DNA of 64,000 nucleotides, from positions 62,001 through 126,000 of the forward strand of contig CAYVRJ010000006.1 of NCBI GenBank assembly GCA_964453645.1, written 5' to 3'. This DNA is from CAYVRJ01 sp964453645 (GTDB taxonomy: Bacteria; Bacillota; Clostridia; Christensenellales; JAWKQI01). The notes beneath the pieces were generated by a model. It was not told where the DNA came from. It saw only the letters and a list, made by a program, of their open reading frames with translations, and ran no database searches. This document shows positions 15,544 through 25,065 of the stretch, piece by piece (position 1 is the stretch's first letter; every line of letters starts with the position of its first letter). Made by a program: the position numbers and the translations under genes.

Positions 15544-16588
15544 GTTAAGATCGATCATCAAAAGGTTTGATGAAATAGAAGAGCTTCTAGCCGACAACGG
15601 AACGATTGCCAACCAGGAGAAGTATACGGAGCTGTTAAAGGAACACGCTTCGATTGTTGAAATTGTCACAAAAGCCAAGCGGCTGGAAAAGGCCGCAGAA
15701 GAGCTGAGTGCTGCCAAGGAGATGCTCACTCTGCCCGACATGGCGGATATGGCCAGAGAAGAGGTGGATATCCTTAACACCGAGATTGCAAAGCTCAACG
15801 GTGAGATTAAGATTCTGCTCCTGCCCAAAGACCCCAACGACGACAAGAGCGTTATTTTGGAAATTCGTGCGGGCACCGGGGGAGAGGAAGCTGCACTGTT
15901 TGGCATGAATCTTCTTCGCATGTACACCCGGTATGCAGAAACCCACGGATTTAAGATGGAGAGTTTGTCTTCCAACTTCACCGAACTGGGGGGCGTGAAG
16001 GAAGTGGTGCTGGAAATTGCGGGAAAGGGAGCTTACTCCCGTTTAAAATACGAGAGTGGTGTCCACCGGGTGCAGCGTGTGCCCGAGACGGAGTCGGGGG
16101 GTCGAATACACACTTCGGCTGCAACCGTTGCAGTATTACCCGAGGCAGAAGATGTGGATGTGAAGATTGAACAAAACGATTTACGCATCGATGTGTTCCG
16201 AAGCGGGGGCCACGGAGGGCAGTCGGTAAACACCACCGATTCAGCCGTTCGCATCACCCACATCCCAACGGGATTGGTGGTCACTTGCCAAGACGAAAAG
16301 TCGCAGTTGAAAAATAAGGAAAAGGCATTAAAGGTGCTAAAATCCAGACTGTACGATGCCTATAAATCCCAAGCGGAGCGGGAGTACGCCCAGTCCAGAA
16401 AGAGCCAGATTGGCAGCGGAGACAGGAGCGAACGCATTCGCACATACAACTACCCCCAAAATCGGGTCACCGACCACAGGATCAACGTCACACTGTATAA
16501 GTTGGATGCATTTATGGAGGGGGAGATCGACGAGATGGTGGATGCACTCATCTCGGCACAGCGTGCCCAAGAGTTATCGTCGGGCTGA
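15533..16588 (+). CDS. prfA: Peptide chain release factor 1
   Basis: A 351-residue protein close to the usual RF1 length. The stop-codon reading tripeptide is PET (184-186, the RF1 PxT form) and the peptidyl-hydrolysis motif is GGQ (228-230) in FRSGGHGGQSVNTTDSAVR. It terminates translation at UAA and UAG. It overlaps prmC and is followed by a ZIP transporter gene in the order seen in many Clostridia. Confidence 0.97.
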   Translation: MTDKLRSIIKRFDEIEELLADNGTIANQEKYTELLKEHASIVEIVTKAKRLEKAAEELSAAKEMLTLPDMADMAREEVDILNTEIAKLNGEIKILLLPKDPNDDKSVILEIRAGTGGEEAALFGMNLLRMYTRYAETHGFKMESLSSNFTELGGVKEVVLEIAGKGAYSRLKYESGVHRVQRVPETESGGRIHTSAATVAVLPEAEDVDVKIEQNDLRIDVFRSGGHGGQSVNTTDSAVRITHIPTGLVVTCQDEKSQLKNKEKALKVLKSRLYDAYKSQAEREYAQSRKSQIGSGDRSERIRTYNYPQNRVTDHRINVTLYKLDAFMEGEIDEMVDALISAQRAQELSSG

Positions 16589-16648
16589 AGAATATAGGAA
16601 TACTAATTGGCAGAAACACCACGTACACTATTGCGGAGGTGTTTTTTA

Positions 16649-17365
16649 TTGTCCATCTGGAATTCTATGATGCTGGGCACCGCAGTGGGTGCTGCGGGCA
16701 CGTGCCTGGGGGCCTTGATTGCCCTGCTCCTAAAAAAAACCAACCGTTGTTTACCCTACCTGCTCATGTCCTTTTCGGGGGGGATTATGCTGTCCATCGT
16801 CTTTTTTGACATGATCATCGAAGCCTATGGGTACAGCAATTTAATCACCACCGCCGTGAGTTTGCTCTTGGGAGGGTTGTTTGTCGGCCTGCTGCAAAAA
16901 AAGCAAAAGGAGCGCACAGGGGGTAACAATATGAAAATTATGGGTGTGCTCATGGCCAGCGGCATTGCACTCCACAACTTTCCCGAAGGGTTGGCCGTTG
17001 GCAGCTCACTGGCTGCCAGTTCCTATGGAATCAGCTTATCCATCCTGCTGCTGTTCCACAACGTGCCCGAGGGTATGGCGATGGCACTGCCCCTGAAAAT
17101 GGGTGGGGTGAAGGGGGGTAAGATCATCCTGCTCTCCCTGGCTGCGGGGATGCCCACAGCGCTGGGGGCATTTCTGGGCAGACTAATTGGCGACATCTCC
17201 AAACAGTTCATCGGGGCATGTATCGGATTTGCGGCGGGAGCCATGCTGTATTTAACGGTGCGGGAGTTGCTGCCCGAAACCTTTGCCGAAAACAATATTT
17301 CAAAAAACGTCATCTCCATGGGTTTGGGTATCGTCACTGGGGTTTTGATGGTACTGCTCATATAA
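16649..17365 (+). CDS. ZIP-family divalent metal transporter
   Basis: A 238-residue membrane protein with about eight helices. The metal-binding motifs are HNFPEG (109-114) and HNVPEG (137-142) in helices 4 and 5, as in ZupT-like transporters for zinc, iron or manganese uptake. I use the TTG at 16649, which has GGAGGT eight bases upstream; the frame opens at a TTG at 16607, but that has no ribosome-binding site. The charged loop QKKQKERTGG lies between helices 3 and 4. It sits in a clostridial housekeeping cluster between prfA and sua5. Confidence 0.92.
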   Translation: MSIWNSMMLGTAVGAAGTCLGALIALLLKKTNRCLPYLLMSFSGGIMLSIVFFDMIIEAYGYSNLITTAVSLLLGGLFVGLLQKKQKERTGGNNMKIMGVLMASGIALHNFPEGLAVGSSLAASSYGISLSILLLFHNVPEGMAMALPLKMGGVKGGKIILLSLAAGMPTALGAFLGRLIGDISKQFIGACIGFAAGAMLYLTVRELLPETFAENNISKNVISMGLGIVTGVLMVLLI

Positions 17366-17429
17366 AAAAATTCAAATAAATTGAAAATAATTCTTGAAAT
17401 TTTGTCGATATGATGATATAAATATAAAT

Positions 17430-18494
17430 ATGACAACATCGATCATTTCATCGTGCGATCCATTGGGAATGGAAAAATGTGTTTCGGAGATTCTGGCGGG
17501 AGGGGTTGTTGCTTTTCCCACCGAGACAGTGTATGGGCTGGGGGCAAACGCCCTGTGCGCAGAGGCTGTTGAGAAGATTTTTGAAAAAAAGGGAAGGGCT
17601 TCGGACAACCCACTCATTGTCCATGTGGACAGTGTGGCCATGGCAAGCGAAATTTGCTACTTAAGCAAAGATGCCGCCTTGTTGATGGAAGCGTTTTGTC
17701 CCGGACCTCTCAGCTTGGTACTCAAAAAAAAGGACTGTATTCCCCACGTGGTTTCGGCCAACCTGCCAACGGTGGCCGTGCGCCTGCCCGGCAGCGAAGT
17801 GGCGCGCAACCTCATTGGGCGCTGCGGTGTTCCCATTGCTGCACCCAGTGCAAACAAGAGCGGCAAGATCAGCCCCACGCTGGCACAACACGTCCTAGAG
17901 GATTTTAACGGGGAATTACCCTTCATCATCGATGGGGGGGCGTGTACTGTGGGACTCGAGTCCACGGTCATCGATGTATCGGGAGAAATCCCCACGGTTT
18001 TACGCCAAGGGGGGATCACCCTCGAGATGATTCAAAAAATTTTACCCAAGGCGAAATTACACTCGGGAGCCCTAAAAAACGACGTTACTCCGCCTTCGCC
18101 GGGTATGAAATACAGCCACTATTGCCCCACTGCCCCCTTGACACTTGTTTTGGGTAGCGACTATAATAACATTGCGGCTTGTATTAAACAGCACATCTCC
18201 CGTGCACCAGACACACAACCTGTTGTGGTTTGTCATCAGGAGAATCTGCAAAACTATGACGGTTTCGACACCGTCACCATGGGCAGCAGGGAGGACTTGC
18301 GTTCGGTGGCACAATCCATCTTTGCGGCATTACGCAAAGCGGACGGCAAGCTTTTTGGAAAAAAGGGCACCATCTACTGTGAGGGCGTGGAAAACGCCGA
18401 TGTGGGTTGTGCGGTGCTGGAGCGGCTGTTTAAGGCGTGCAGCGGAAATATCATTGATACCGATGATGTTTCACCAATGACGGATAATTTGTAA
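17430..18494 (+). CDS. sua5: Threonylcarbamoyl-AMP synthase (Sua5/YrdC/YwlC)
   Basis: A 354-residue enzyme that makes threonylcarbamoyl-AMP for the t6A modification of ANN-decoding tRNAs. The YrdC domain has VVAFPTETVYGLGANA, KGRASDNPLIVHV and PSANKSGKISPT. The C-terminal Sua5 domain (about 230-350) makes this the long form. The ATG at 17430 begins just before the domain; an in-frame TTG at 17394 is possible. Neither has a clear ribosome-binding site. The V-ATPase operon follows. Confidence 0.94.
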   Translation: MTTSIISSCDPLGMEKCVSEILAGGVVAFPTETVYGLGANALCAEAVEKIFEKKGRASDNPLIVHVDSVAMASEICYLSKDAALLMEAFCPGPLSLVLKKKDCIPHVVSANLPTVAVRLPGSEVARNLIGRCGVPIAAPSANKSGKISPTLAQHVLEDFNGELPFIIDGGACTVGLESTVIDVSGEIPTVLRQGGITLEMIQKILPKAKLHSGALKNDVTPPSPGMKYSHYCPTAPLTLVLGSDYNNIAACIKQHISRAPDTQPVVVCHQENLQNYDGFDTVTMGSREDLRSVAQSIFAALRKADGKLFGKKGTIYCEGVENADVGCAVLERLFKACSGNIIDTDDVSPMTDNL

Positions 18495-18558
18495 TCGATA
18501 TTGGAAAGTTAATAGAAATCTTTTTTGTGCAAATGATATGATAGAGGTAGGTTTTTAC

Positions 18559-18873
18559 ATGGCAATCACTGCAATTGAAGCAATTAAAAGTGCAGAACAG
18601 AAATCCGACGACATGATCTTAGAGGCGAGAGCTGCTGCCGCCAAAGCAATTGAAGATGCAAATGCACTGAGTGAAGAGATGCTTTCCCGCAGCACGGCAA
18701 GTGCCGGCGAGGAAGTGGAAAAGTACTGTGTACAGCTAAAGCAGGAAGAGGAAAACGAGAAGAAACGTATGCTGGATGAAAACCAAGGTGAAATAGGCAT
18801 ACTAAAATCCAATGCCGCTAAGAATATGAACCGGGCGGTAGATGAGATTTTATCTGCACTCATGAAGAATTAG
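18559..18873 (+). CDS. ntpF: V-type ATPase peripheral stalk subunit G (NtpF type)
   Basis: A 104-residue, almost entirely helical and coiled-coil protein rich in Ala, Glu and Lys (AIEAIKSAEQKSDDMILEAR and following). This matches the small stalk subunit that pairs with subunit E. The start ATG at 18559 has GAGGTAGG upstream; the frame opens seven codons earlier without a site. It is the first gene of a nine-gene operon ordered as in Enterococcus hirae (F-I-K-E-C-G-A-B-D). I saw no clear promoter just upstream. Confidence 0.85.
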   Translation: MAITAIEAIKSAEQKSDDMILEARAAAAKAIEDANALSEEMLSRSTASAGEEVEKYCVQLKQEEENEKKRMLDENQGEIGILKSNAAKNMNRAVDEILSALMKN

Positions 18874-18886
18874 GGAGATATCCGCT

Positions 18887-20797
18887 ATGTCCATTGCAAC
18901 CATGAAGCGGCTGAATTTGCTGGCTATGTCCAGTGAGAAAAAGCCGATTATCACTGCACTGCAAAAATTGGGTGCAGTACAAATCATTAAGAATACAAAA
19001 AACGAAACTGAAATCAAGGCAGATCTATCGCTTATCGAACAAGCCGAAGCAAAACTAGCATCGGTTCACTTTGCGCTGTCTTTGATTAAACAGTACAACA
19101 AAGAAAAGAAACCCATGTTGTCCACCCGGTACGACGTGACCCCGGAGGAAGTGTTTGGGTATGAGAGCCAAATTGAGTTTGCAGAAGAAATTATTAACAA
19201 TGCAAAAGAGTTAGACCAAGAAATATTTTCTCTAAAGACCAAGCGAACAAGGCTTGTGAACCGTTCCAACACATTGCTTCCCTTTTTAAACTTCGATGCA
19301 TCCCTCTCTGAAATGGACAACCATTCAAAGGTGTATGTGATGCTGGGTTCCGCACCGGCTCAAGCCCAAGAGGCCATGAACGCTGTGCTTGGGAAGTATG
19401 CGGATCACGTATATATCGAACTGGACGAGAGTAAAAAAGAAACTCCGGTTTATTTTATCATCGCTTATAAAAAAGCCTGCAAAGGCATTCATCAGGAATT
19501 AAAGTCCGCAGGGTTTGTGCCCTTTGTGTACGAGGATTTATACGGAACGCCCAGGCAGCTTTTGGATCGCATCAACACGGACATCGCCCAAATTGATGAG
19601 AGAATCGAAGAGCGCACCCAGGCCATTTCCACGCTGATTCAACACAAAGATTTGTTAAGCGGCATGCAGGACTACTACGCAAACGTTTTGGAGGGTGAAA
19701 AAACCCAACAAATGCTTGCATCCACCAAAAAGACATTCAACTTACAGGGTTATTTTATCGACGGCGAGCAGGAGAGAATTGAAAAAGCCATCAAGGGTGT
19801 CACAGAGGTGTACTCCTTGGAATATGAAGATCCTGCCCCCGACGAGGATTTCCCCGTTGCCCTTATGAACAACAGACTCATGAAACCCTTTGAAGCGGTA
19901 ACGGATATGTATTCGTATCCCCAACCCCGCAGCATCGATCCAACGCTGGTCATCGCACCGTTTTACGTGCTGTTCTTTGGCATGATGATGTCCGATGCGG
20001 GATACGGCGTGATTCTCGCCCTGTTGAGCTTGCTCATCATCCGCAAGACCAGATGGCAGGGTATGAGCAAAAAAGTGTTGGGTGTTGTGTTCATGGGTTC
20101 CATTTCAACAGTGATTTGGGGACTGCTTTACGGCGGTGTCATGGGCTTTTCCATTACACCATTGTGGTTTAACCCGTTGCAAGACCCACTCACCATGCTC
20201 ATCTTGTGCATTGGTTTAGGTATTGCCCACTTGTCCTTTGGTCTGTGCGTGGGCGCATACATGTGCTTTAAGCGCGGGCAGATTCTCGACGGCATCTTCG
20301 ACAAACTCTCGTGGGTCATGGTGCTGATTGGGCTTCCCATGCTGGCGCTGGGGGGAACCGTTGGCTCCATTGGAACCGTTCTTGCCCTCACAGGCGTTGC
20401 ACTCATCTTCTTATTCGCCGGGCGCAAGCGGCCAGGGATTGTTAGAAAGATTATGGGCGGATTTAGCTCCCTCTACGGCATCACCGGGTATCTGAGCGAC
20501 GTGCTCTCCTACTCCCGTCTGTTCGGCATGGGTTTGGCAACAGGGGTTATCGGCATGGTGTTCAACCAAATCGCAGGCATGGTTGCAGGTTCGTGGATTG
20601 GGTATATCTTTGCGGCAGCCATCTTCTGTGCGGGGCACGCATTCAACATCGGCATCAACGCTTTGGGTGCGTATGTGCACTCCTGCCGCCTCATGTATAT
20701 CGAGCTGTTCTCCAAATTTTATGAGGATGGCGGCAAACCCTTTAAGCCGCTGAGCGTTAAATCCAAAACCTATAACGTTGTGGCCAAAAAGGCTTAA
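18887..20797 (+). CDS. ntpI: V-type ATPase membrane subunit I (a-type)
   Basis: A 636-residue protein. The first half is a cytoplasmic coiled-coil arm that joins the stalks; from about residue 350 there are seven or eight membrane helices. The conserved stretch SYSRLFGMGLATGVIGMVFN contains the arginine that faces the rotor ring carboxylate. It provides the ion half-channels. It begins 14 bases after the G subunit. Confidence 0.96.
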   Translation: MSIATMKRLNLLAMSSEKKPIITALQKLGAVQIIKNTKNETEIKADLSLIEQAEAKLASVHFALSLIKQYNKEKKPMLSTRYDVTPEEVFGYESQIEFAEEIINNAKELDQEIFSLKTKRTRLVNRSNTLLPFLNFDASLSEMDNHSKVYVMLGSAPAQAQEAMNAVLGKYADHVYIELDESKKETPVYFIIAYKKACKGIHQELKSAGFVPFVYEDLYGTPRQLLDRINTDIAQIDERIEERTQAISTLIQHKDLLSGMQDYYANVLEGEKTQQMLASTKKTFNLQGYFIDGEQERIEKAIKGVTEVYSLEYEDPAPDEDFPVALMNNRLMKPFEAVTDMYSYPQPRSIDPTLVIAPFYVLFFGMMMSDAGYGVILALLSLLIIRKTRWQGMSKKVLGVVFMGSISTVIWGLLYGGVMGFSITPLWFNPLQDPLTMLILCIGLGIAHLSFGLCVGAYMCFKRGQILDGIFDKLSWVMVLIGLPMLALGGTVGSIGTVLALTGVALIFLFAGRKRPGIVRKIMGGFSSLYGITGYLSDVLSYSRLFGMGLATGVIGMVFNQIAGMVAGSWIGYIFAAAIFCAGHAFNIGINALGAYVHSCRLMYIELFSKFYEDGGKPFKPLSVKSKTYNVVAKKA

Positions 20798-20865
20798 ACA
20801 AACAATACAGTTGGTTATATTAAATTAACATACATACGTAACAAACACTACGGAGGATTAAAAAA

Positions 20866-21342
20866 ATGCAATTAGGTTTAGTTTTTTCATTTGCAGGTGC
20901 GGCACTGGCTGCGTTGCTCGCCGGAATCGGCTCTGCACGGGGTGTTGGCATGGCAGGTGAATCGTTGGCAGGACTGGTTTCCGAGGATCCCGATAAGTTC
21001 GGTAAAGGTTTGGTATTGCAGCTTCTGCCCGGTACACAGGGTATTTATGGTCTGTTGGTAGCCTTCCTGATCGTTTTAAACGTAGGACTTTTAGACGGCC
21101 AGTTAAAGGATGTCACAACAACCCAAGGTCTCATCTATTTCTTTGGCGCAATGCCCATCGCATTTGTTGGTCTGTTCTCTGCGATTCTGCAAGGAAAAAC
21201 AGTTGTAACGGGTATCATGCTTCTGGCTAAGCGTGAAGAAGAAATGGGTAAAGCCATCATCATGGCCATCATGGTTGAAACCTATGCGGTTTTGGCACTG
21301 TTAATTTCCATGATCGTGGTTCTCATGTTAAAAGTAGGTTGA
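20866..21342 (+). CDS. ntpK: V-type ATPase rotor ring subunit K, sodium-type site
   Basis: A 158-residue proteolipid with four helices (a duplicated hairpin). The residues that bind sodium in the E. hirae ring have counterparts here: Leu54, Thr57 and Gln58 in LPGTQG, Gln109 in LQGK and Glu138 in VETYAVLALL. Only one ion-binding carboxylate is present per protomer. This set is characteristic of sodium-coupled V-ATPases. CGGAGG precedes the ATG. Direction (ATP synthesis or hydrolysis) cannot be told from sequence. Confidence 0.95.
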   Translation: MQLGLVFSFAGAALAALLAGIGSARGVGMAGESLAGLVSEDPDKFGKGLVLQLLPGTQGIYGLLVAFLIVLNVGLLDGQLKDVTTTQGLIYFFGAMPIAFVGLFSAILQGKTVVTGIMLLAKREEEMGKAIIMAIMVETYAVLALLISMIVVLMLKVG

Positions 21343-21346
21343 TGCC

Positions 21347-21910
21347 GTGCAAGTAGATAAAATAGTTGAGAGCATTAATGCGGATGCAATAAATACTGCT
21401 CAAACTATTGAGCAGGAGAGCAAGCTTCGATGCGAACAGATTCTGGAAGCGGCAAAGAGGCGTTCCGATGAAAAGAGCGCACAGCTCCTAAGTGCTGGCC
21501 GCACAGAGGGGGAACAGCTTAAAAACCGTTCCCTGTCCGTGTATGCCTTGGAGCTTAGGCGAAACGTTTTAGCCGTGAAGCGGGAGTTGATCGACGAAGC
21601 GTTTAAAGCAGCGAGGGATAAGGCAGTTTCCCTTGGCAAAGAGGAGTATCTCAAAATTGTTGCTGCTCTGTTTGCCAAACTCTCCCTGAACGGCGATGAG
21701 ACTGTGTTAATATCCCCTGCGGATCAGCACGTGGACGAAGGATTTATTAAATCCATCAATCCAGGGCTCACCCTTCGCCGAGATGATAGCGTGAAGAGCG
21801 GTTTTGTCATCAACCGGGGGGGCATGTATATTGATGCTTCTATTGAAACGGTGCTTTCCCAGCTGAAAAGCGACATGGAAACAACCGTTGCAAATATCCT
21901 GTTTGCGTGA
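21347..21910 (+). CDS. ntpE: V-type ATPase peripheral stalk subunit E
   Basis: A 187-residue protein with a long N-terminal helix (about 1-95) and a globular C-terminus that contacts the A3B3 head. The start is GTG, four bases after the K-subunit stop. The helix pairs with subunit G to form the stator stalk. Confidence 0.9.
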   Translation: MQVDKIVESINADAINTAQTIEQESKLRCEQILEAAKRRSDEKSAQLLSAGRTEGEQLKNRSLSVYALELRRNVLAVKRELIDEAFKAARDKAVSLGKEEYLKIVAALFAKLSLNGDETVLISPADQHVDEGFIKSINPGLTLRRDDSVKSGFVINRGGMYIDASIETVLSQLKSDMETTVANILFA

Positions 21911-21918
21911 GGTATGAA

Positions 21919-22908
21919 ATGAGGAGTTATCCATATGCTGCGACCAATATCCGTGCACTGGAAAACAAGCTGATCAACTTTGAGCGTGCGTTAAAAATTG
22001 CAGAGGGGGATGACCCTTGGCAGAGCTTTCGCTCTCTTTTGGAGACGGGATACGGCGGGGGAGATGCAACTGCCCCCGAGCAGTTTGAAACCTTAATTGA
22101 ACGTGAGCTGGGTAACGCTTATGCCCACATTCAGGCAATTATGCCCGATCCCCAGTCGCTGAACCTCTTTTTGCTAAAAAACGATTATCACAACCTAAAG
22201 GTTTTGCTAAAGCTCAATCTTTCTCAGGAAAAACTGAGTGAGGAATACCTTCGCAAGAACGGAACTATTCCTTTAAAGGTGTTGATCGATGCGGTGAACG
22301 AGAAAAAATATACACAACTCACCCCCTTCATGCAAGAAGCGCTGGAGGAGTTGGACCGCCAGTTTTCTATGAAAGAGGACGTTTCCCTCATTGGGCTTTA
22401 TTTAGACAATGCGTATGGCAGGGAGCTTGGTTCTCGGTTGGCAAACAACAAGTCTACATTTGTTGCGGAGTATATGCGCATCTATGCGGATTATACCAAC
22501 TTAATTTCATTGATCCGCATACGGAATATGGACTTAGGTGTGCTGGCTTTGCAGCGCTCGCTGTTGCCCGGAGGGGTCATACCCGATAAAACCTTTATCG
22601 CTGCATTCGATGCTCCATCCGATACGTTTGTGAACATCTTTGCCCGGGGAATATATGAAAAACGGTTTATAACCGCATTCGAAGAGATGAAGCGCACAGG
22701 GTCGCTCTTTGCGCTGGAAAAGAGCAGGGACGACTTTTTAATGGATACCGTGCGCAAGTATAAAAACGACTTCATGACCCCTGCCCCCGCCCTGGGATAT
22801 CTTTTAGTGAAAGAGCGGGAAGCGGAAAACATTCGGGTGATCATGAGCGCAAAGCTAAACAAATTGAGTAACGATACAATACTTTCGCTGTTAAAGGAGA
22901 TGTTTTAG
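21919..22908 (+). CDS. ntpC: V-type ATPase subunit C (d-type rotor adaptor)
   Basis: A 329-residue helical protein from the ATG at 21919 (GAGGT five bases upstream; the frame opens at a GTG at 21907 that overlaps the previous stop). Family motifs include FLLKNDYHNLKVLLK and DYTNLISLIRIRNMD. It links the central shaft to the membrane ring. Confidence 0.93.
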   Translation: MRSYPYAATNIRALENKLINFERALKIAEGDDPWQSFRSLLETGYGGGDATAPEQFETLIERELGNAYAHIQAIMPDPQSLNLFLLKNDYHNLKVLLKLNLSQEKLSEEYLRKNGTIPLKVLIDAVNEKKYTQLTPFMQEALEELDRQFSMKEDVSLIGLYLDNAYGRELGSRLANNKSTFVAEYMRIYADYTNLISLIRIRNMDLGVLALQRSLLPGGVIPDKTFIAAFDAPSDTFVNIFARGIYEKRFITAFEEMKRTGSLFALEKSRDDFLMDTVRKYKNDFMTPAPALGYLLVKEREAENIRVIMSAKLNKLSNDTILSLLKEMF

Positions 22909-22910
22909 CT

Positions 22911-23234
22911 ATGATGGAGAGAAAAGTTGCCGTTGTAGGCGATCATGATTCAGTCATGGGATTTAAAACCCTCGGGCTAAACACCTTTGGCGTGACAGCG
23001 GAGCAGGCACCCATCAAAATACACGAGCTGGCTAAGCAAAACTATGGCATCATTTTCTTAACCGAAAACGTTGCAGATGTGTGTGCCGAGGCGATTGATC
23101 GGTATAAAAACACCACATACCCAATCATCACCATCATTCCGGGCAACGCAGGTGCTTCGGGCGCAGGGCTTATGAAGGTCAAAAAGAATGTGGAAAAGGC
23201 AATTGGTTTCGACATGTTGTTTAATAATAATTAA
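22911..23234 (+). CDS. ntpG: V-type ATPase central shaft subunit F (NtpG type)
   Basis: A 107-residue protein with a Rossmann-like fold: KVAVVGDHDSVMGFKTLGLN at the N-terminus and YGIIFLTENVADV. Subunit F binds subunit D in the rotating shaft. It starts two bases after the C-subunit stop. Confidence 0.93.
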   Translation: MMERKVAVVGDHDSVMGFKTLGLNTFGVTAEQAPIKIHELAKQNYGIIFLTENVADVCAEAIDRYKNTTYPIITIIPGNAGASGAGLMKVKKNVEKAIGFDMLFNNN

Positions 23235-23295
23235 CCAGTCGAAACACTTTTCAATTAAGTAAATTTGCAAAAGTGAACATAAAGGAAGGTTTGAC

Positions 23296-25065
23296 ATGGC
23301 AGGTAAAATAGTCAAGGTATCCGGGCCACTCATCGTAGCCTCGGGTATGGCGGACGTACAGATGTACGACGTGGTGCGCGTGTCTGAAGAACGCTTGATC
23401 GGTGAGGTCATTGAGCTGAGAGGCGAAATGGCGTCCATTCAGGTTTATGAAGAGACCAGCGGTTTAGGTCCGGGAGAAAACGTGTATCCAACCGGCAGCC
23501 CCCTCATGGTTGAGTTGGGACCGGGACTTATAGAATCCATTTATGACGGTATCGCAAGACCCTTAACCAAAATTCGTGAGCAGTCGGGAGATCGTATACA
23601 CCGCGGTGTTGATATCCTGCCCTTGGATCACGACAAAGTTTGGAACTTTGAACCCATTGCAAAGGTGGGCGATCGGGTTGTTGCGGGAGATTTCTTGGGT
23701 AGCGTGCAGGAGACCAGCGTGGTTTCCCACAAAATTATGGTACCCTATGGAATCAGTGGTGAAGTAACATCCATCCACAGTGGCAATGCCAAAATAACGG
23801 ATACCGTTGCAAAAATTAAAAAGGACGACGGTTCGATCGTTGATGTCAATATGATTCAGCGCTGGCCCGTGCGCCGGGGAAGGCCGTATATGGAAAAACT
23901 CTCCCCCGACGAACCAATGATTACGGGGCAGAGAATCATCGATACATTCTTCACCGTAGCTAAGGGCGGCGTTGCAGCAATTCCGGGTCCCTTCGGCAGC
24001 GGAAAGACAGTGGTTCAGCACCAGCTTGCAAAGTGGGCAGATGCAGAAATCATCGTATACGTTGGCTGCGGCGAGCGGGGCAACGAGATGACCGACGTTT
24101 TAATGGAATTCCCCGAGTTAAAAGATCCAAAGACGGGGGAACCCCTCATGAAGCGCACGGTGCTCATTGCAAACACATCCGACATGCCCGTTGCTGCCCG
24201 TGAAGCGTCTATTTATACAGGTATTACCATTGCGGAATATTTCCGGGATATGGGTTATAAAGTGGCCATCATGGCGGATTCCACATCTCGCTGGGCAGAA
24301 GCATTGCGCGAAATGTCCGGCCGTTTGGAAGAAATGCCCGGCGACGAAGGTTACCCTGCGTATCTATCCTCCCGTTTGGCAGAGTTTTATGAGCGTGCAG
24401 GTTATGTGCGCTGCTTGGGCAGCAAAGAGCGGTTTGGTGCCATTTCGGCCATCGGTGCGGTTTCCCCTCCAGGTGGTGACTTGTCCGAGCCTGTAACCCA
24501 GGCAACGCTGCGCATCGTAAAAGTATTCTGGAGCTTATCGGCTCAGTTGGCCTATGCCCGTCACTTCCCGGCCATCGACTGGTTAAACTCCTACTCCCTC
24601 TATATGGATAAGTTGACGCCATGGTTTAACAAAGCCGTCAACCCACAGTTTAGTGCCCTGAGAGATCAGGCGCTGGCACTGTTGCAGGAAGAGTCGGAGT
24701 TGGAAGAAATCGTTCGGTTGGTTGGTGTGGATGCACTGTCCGTGTTCGATCGGCTCAAATTAGAAGCTGCTCGTTCCATTCGAGAGGACTATTTGCAGCA
24801 AAACGCTTTTAATGAAATCGATACCTACTCTTCTCAAAACAAGCAGTTCTTGATGTTGAGCGTGGTCATTGCGTTCTACGAACTGGGTCAGCGTGCCTTG
24901 GAGCGGGGAGCGGATTTCAGCAAAATTGAACATATGGAAATTCGTGAAGCCATCGGCAGAATGAAGTATATACCCGAAAATGAAATAGATCAAAGATATA
25001 CGCAGCTTATGCAGGACTTAACCCTTGCCATGGAGGATTGCGTGAAAGGAGGCACCAATGCTTAA
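23296..25065 (+). CDS. ntpA: V-type ATPase catalytic subunit A
   Basis: A 589-residue catalytic subunit with P-loop GPFGSGKT (231-238), the non-homologous insert typical of V-type A subunits (about 110-190), and CGERGNEMTDVL and SRWAEALREMSGRLEEMPGDEGYP. It binds and hydrolyses (or forms) ATP in the A3B3 ring. It overlaps the B subunit start by eight bases. Confidence 0.98.
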   Translation: MAGKIVKVSGPLIVASGMADVQMYDVVRVSEERLIGEVIELRGEMASIQVYEETSGLGPGENVYPTGSPLMVELGPGLIESIYDGIARPLTKIREQSGDRIHRGVDILPLDHDKVWNFEPIAKVGDRVVAGDFLGSVQETSVVSHKIMVPYGISGEVTSIHSGNAKITDTVAKIKKDDGSIVDVNMIQRWPVRRGRPYMEKLSPDEPMITGQRIIDTFFTVAKGGVAAIPGPFGSGKTVVQHQLAKWADAEIIVYVGCGERGNEMTDVLMEFPELKDPKTGEPLMKRTVLIANTSDMPVAAREASIYTGITIAEYFRDMGYKVAIMADSTSRWAEALREMSGRLEEMPGDEGYPAYLSSRLAEFYERAGYVRCLGSKERFGAISAIGAVSPPGGDLSEPVTQATLRIVKVFWSLSAQLAYARHFPAIDWLNSYSLYMDKLTPWFNKAVNPQFSALRDQALALLQEESELEEIVRLVGVDALSVFDRLKLEAARSIREDYLQQNAFNEIDTYSSQNKQFLMLSVVIAFYELGQRALERGADFSKIEHMEIREAIGRMKYIPENEIDQRYTQLMQDLTLAMEDCVKGGTNA

